The notes below the pieces were generated by a model, which ran no database searches, had not been told where the DNA came from, and saw only the letters and a list, made by a program, of their open reading frames with translations. Both the position numbers and the translations under genes were made by a program. From Rhodonellum psychrophilum GCM71 = DSM 17998 (GTDB lineage Bacteria > Bacteroidota > Bacteroidia > Cytophagales > Cyclobacteriaceae), in assembly GCF_000381545.1 (NCBI RefSeq), contig NZ_KB906681.1:1-64000 (forward strand): DNA of 64,000 nt. The letters run 5' to 3'. Each line of letters opens with the position of its first letter. Position 1 is the first letter of the stretch. Positions 61,679-64,000 of this stretch are shown here, in pieces.

Positions 61679-62071
61679 TCGAATTACACCTATTCCGGCA
61701 CCGGATTTAAAATTTCACCAAGTGCTGTCACGCCTAGCCCTTCTTTTTTTTCAACCCGGTATCGTGGTTTCGCTAAAAAAGCGGTAAAATAAGGATAATC
61801 GGATTGTGTTCAACATCAAAGGAAATGATTATCGGTTGATTGTAAAATTTAACTTTGAGTCTCAACTTTGTTGGATAAGATGTATTGGAACGCACGCTGA
61901 GGTTGATAACCTGTCCGGCAGGTAGGAATTAACGCAAACTGACTTTAGATATGATCAGAAAATTGAGTTCAAAATTGAAAATACCAACTGAAGTTTTAAT
62001 TCAAGATTATTAAATAACCTTTCTGAAAGTACCAAGGCCAATCCTGAAACATGCAGGTTTTGGAAAATCCA
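61679..62071. other. Gene-free stretch between the island and the signalling genes
   Basis: No credible gene. One short palindrome ACCTG-TCCGG-CAGGT near 61911-61925. The AT-rich island appears to end here. Confidence 0.45.
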
Positions 62072-62803
62072 TCAGACTTTGTGGATGCGTTTGAAGAGCT
62101 GATCCTTCAAGCCCTTGCCGATGGGGATGCTCTTCTTGCCGATTTCGAGGTGGGAATCTGCAACGGCATCCAAATGGGAAATATTGACCAAAAATGACCT
62201 GTGTACTCTCAGAAAAATGTCCTTGGGCAATTTGTCGCAGAGGTGTCCCAGTGCACTGACAATCGTATAGGTCTGTTCAGGGGTCACAATTTTACAATAA
62301 TTGCGCTCGGCTTCTATATAGAGGATTTCCCCAAACATCAGCTTGATCAGTTTATTCTGGTTCCTGATAAAAATACGGTCTTCCAAAAAATTCACCGCCA
62401 CATCTGACTCGTTTTCCGCACCCGCTTTTTCAGAAATTTGATTCACCACCAATGCGATGGTTCTTTCCAGATTCAGCATATGAAAAGGTTTGCCAATAAA
62501 AGCATAGGGATTGGTTTTTTTGGCCTCATTGAATGTCGCCTCATCAATATTGGCGGTGAGGTAAATCATGGGGATGGCTTTCCTTTCATGAATGGCTTTG
62601 GCGGTGGCGATGCCGTCCAATTTTCCCTTGAGCCGAATATCCATCAGGATTAAATCCGGTTCGTTTTCGAGGGCGTGATGAATAGCCTCTTCTCCCCGGG
62701 TTTCTATTCCGGTCACCTCATATCCAAGTTTGCTTAGCTGCAAAGAGATATTTGCGGCGATGATCATGTCATCTTCTACGATTAATATTCTGGTTTTATA
62801 CAT
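62072..62803 (-). CDS. LytTR-family response regulator
   Basis: 243 residues. Receiver domain at about 4-120 with acidic pocket VEDD, phosphorylation site D55 in LILMDIRLKG, the conserved Thr in MIYLTANID and Lys in GKPF. C-terminal LytTR DNA-binding domain at about 145-240 (FGEILYIEAERNYCKIVTPEQTYTIVSALGHLCDKLP, FLRVHRSFLVNISHLDAV). The start ATG shares its A with the TAA stop of the kinase gene, so both are coupled. It should be phosphorylated by that kinase. Confidence 0.95.
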   Translation of the reverse strand: MYKTRILIVEDDMIIAANISLQLSKLGYEVTGIETRGEEAIHHALENEPDLILMDIRLKGKLDGIATAKAIHERKAIPMIYLTANIDEATFNEAKKTNPYAFIGKPFHMLNLERTIALVVNQISEKAGAENESDVAVNFLEDRIFIRNQNKLIKLMFGEILYIEAERNYCKIVTPEQTYTIVSALGHLCDKLPKDIFLRVHRSFLVNISHLDAVADSHLEIGKKSIPIGKGLKDQLFKRIHKV

Positions 62804-64000
62804 TATGCCGCATGTTGAATATGAAATTCAAAAAACACCTGGGTACCTCCCTCCTGAATCAAATGCATCTTCCCTTCCAGCTGCCGACAAAGTAAGCCGA
62901 TCAGCTGACTTCCAAATCCGGTGCCGCTGATTTGGCCATCAACATGCATACCGATACCATTGTCTGCTACTTTTAGCAATAAGCTGCCACCACTTTCCTT
63001 CATACTAATGTCGATTTCTCCAATTTTGTTTTCGGGAAAAGCATATTTCAACGCATTGGTCAAGAGTTCATTCACAATCAAACCTATCGGAATGGCTCTG
63101 TCAATGTCAAGATCGAGTGCATCCATGACACAATTGATTTTTATCCTTTCGCTGGCCCCAAAGGTTTCCAGCACATATTGACCCAGATTCAGAAAGTATT
63201 TTTTCATTTCAATGGCGGCCATGTTTTCTCCCAGATAAAGGTTCTGATGGATCAAACCCATGCTGTGGACCCGATTTTGGCTTTCAATCATGATGTTTTG
63301 AAGGCTGTCATTCTCTATTTGTGCTGTTTGAAGGGAAAGAAGGCTGGAGATGATTTCCATGTTGTTTTTGACCCTGTGATGGATTTCTTTCAATAAAAAC
63401 TCCTTCTCTTTGTTTTGCTTTTCGAGCAATTCACTGTAGCTTTTTTTCCGTAGAAATACCCGATAAAGGACTGCCAAAAAGAAAATCAGGACCGCGAACA
63501 GAATCAGAATAAATACCTGCAAAGTTTTTTGCTGATCAAGCCTGGCTTGCTGAATGTTGATGGTGGCTTCTTTTTGCGCCACATCCATTTCGGTCTGAAG
63601 CATGGCAAGCCTTTGACCGGCCTCGGCATTAAAAACTTCCTCCTGTAAATGATGGAAAATTTTAAATGCCTCATAAGATTCAGGCAAATCGCCCTTTCCT
63701 TCATACGATTTGCTCAATGCCTTGTAGGCATGGGCAAGGTAAAATTTATCTCCAAAATCACTTTTTGCCACCTCGATGCATTCAAGCAAATATTCCAAAG
63801 CATTGTCAAATTCACCAAGCGTATTTTGCAGTTTTCCAAGGGCTAAAAATGAGCGCATGATCATAAAATCATTTTCCAGTAAGCGGGCGTATTTTAATGC
63901 TGCATTTGCGGATTGTTGCGCTTGGACAAATTGGTTCAATTCCATATACAAATCAGCCAATGCAATGAAGGTATCACTGAGATTATTGTAGAAACCGTAT
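62803..64000 (-). CDS. Sensor histidine kinase with TPR domain (HisKA_2 type), 5' end outside window
   Basis: At least 399 residues are visible; the frame stays open to the window edge, so the N-terminus is missing. Visible order: TPR repeats (YMELNQFVQAQQSANAALKYARLLEN and EFDNALEYLLECIEVAKSDFG), a coiled segment, one membrane helix (LQVFILILFAVLIFFLAVLYRVFL), the dimerisation/phosphoacceptor box LLKEIHHRVKNNMEIISSLLSLQ, then HATPase with VNELLTNALKYAFPENK and VADNGIGMHVDG. The TPR part would be periplasmic, on the far side of the single membrane helix from the kinase core. It forms a two-component system with the LytTR regulator that overlaps its stop by one base. Confidence 0.93.
   Translation of the reverse strand, partial: YGFYNNLSDTFIALADLYMELNQFVQAQQSANAALKYARLLENDFMIMRSFLALGKLQNTLGEFDNALEYLLECIEVAKSDFGDKFYLAHAYKALSKSYEGKGDLPESYEAFKIFHHLQEEVFNAEAGQRLAMLQTEMDVAQKEATINIQQARLDQQKTLQVFILILFAVLIFFLAVLYRVFLRKKSYSELLEKQNKEKEFLLKEIHHRVKNNMEIISSLLSLQTAQIENDSLQNIMIESQNRVHSMGLIHQNLYLGENMAAIEMKKYFLNLGQYVLETFGASERIKINCVMDALDLDIDRAIPIGLIVNELLTNALKYAFPENKIGEIDISMKESGGSLLLKVADNGIGMHVDGQISGTGFGSQLIGLLCRQLEGKMHLIQEGGTQVFFEFHIQHAA

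Overview
The window comes from a member of the Bacteroidota, most likely Cyclobacteriaceae or a close relative. Signs of this are a SusC/SusD pair under an ECF sigma/FecR pair, many lipoproteins and TonB-dependent receptors, a two-FtsX-domain ABC permease, LytTR signalling, weak Shine-Dalgarno sequences and AT-rich intergenic DNA. The genus is inference; no rRNA or other marker gene is present.

Layout. (1) 1-4.5 kb: the start of an IS110-type transposase cut by the window edge, a surface lipoprotein, a small conserved protein and a tRNA-Ser(GCT). (2) 4.5-21.4 kb, all on the minus strand: a polysaccharide utilisation locus. The ECF sigma factor and FecR anti-sigma lie upstream of SusC (with an STN signalling domain) and SusD. 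These are followed by a very tightly packed seven-gene operon: a BNR_4 protein resembling polysaccharide lyases, a PQQ-type sugar dehydrogenase fused to cytochrome c, an NRAMP-fold transporter without the metal-binding residues, an NAD(P)-dependent epimerase-like protein, a DapA/KDG-aldolase-type enzyme, a secreted beta-propeller and a GH88 unsaturated glucuronyl hydrolase. A hairpin terminator closes the operon. My reading is uptake and breakdown of a uronic-acid-containing glycan, with the NRAMP-like protein as the odd candidate for inner-membrane import of an acidic product. A PmoA-like (DUF6807) lipoprotein is divergent from the sigma factor.

(3) 23.3-30.5 kb: a TetR-cupin-TolC-MFP-RND efflux operon framed by two nearly identical 111-bp direct repeats. 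(4) 31-49 kb: scattered metabolic and regulatory genes: an acyl-CoA synthetase; a TonB-dependent receptor behind a perfect 23-bp palindrome; an ABC permease; an SDR/membrane protein/AraC operon; a DUF3050 protein; a PorT-like protein; a beta-barrel porin with a lipoprotein; a Crp-family regulator; and a PRISE-like reductase. The intergenic spaces here are packed with three dispersed repeat families: A, a multi-hairpin element of about 190 bp; B, an element of about 170 bp; and C, short GGATTGCAAATCC palindromes.

(5) 49.2-61.7 kb: an accessory island, clearly more AT-rich from about 51.85 kb onward. It holds a type IIG restriction-modification enzyme whose specificity region changes base composition abruptly, a membrane protein, a HARE-HTH (COG2958-like) gene broken by one in-frame stop, a TrkH/TrkA potassium system with a lipoprotein and a second copy of the porin, an orphan antitoxin next to a 20-residue toxin stub, a mobile-mystery-protein A/B (HTH + Fic) cassette framed by 51-bp direct repeats, and a HigBA module whose toxin is frameshifted. 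(6) 62.1-64 kb: a LytTR response regulator and a TPR-histidine kinase that runs off the window.

The best candidates for undescribed biology are the NRAMP-like transporter embedded in a glycan operon, the family A structured repeats, and the island where antitoxins outlive their toxins.
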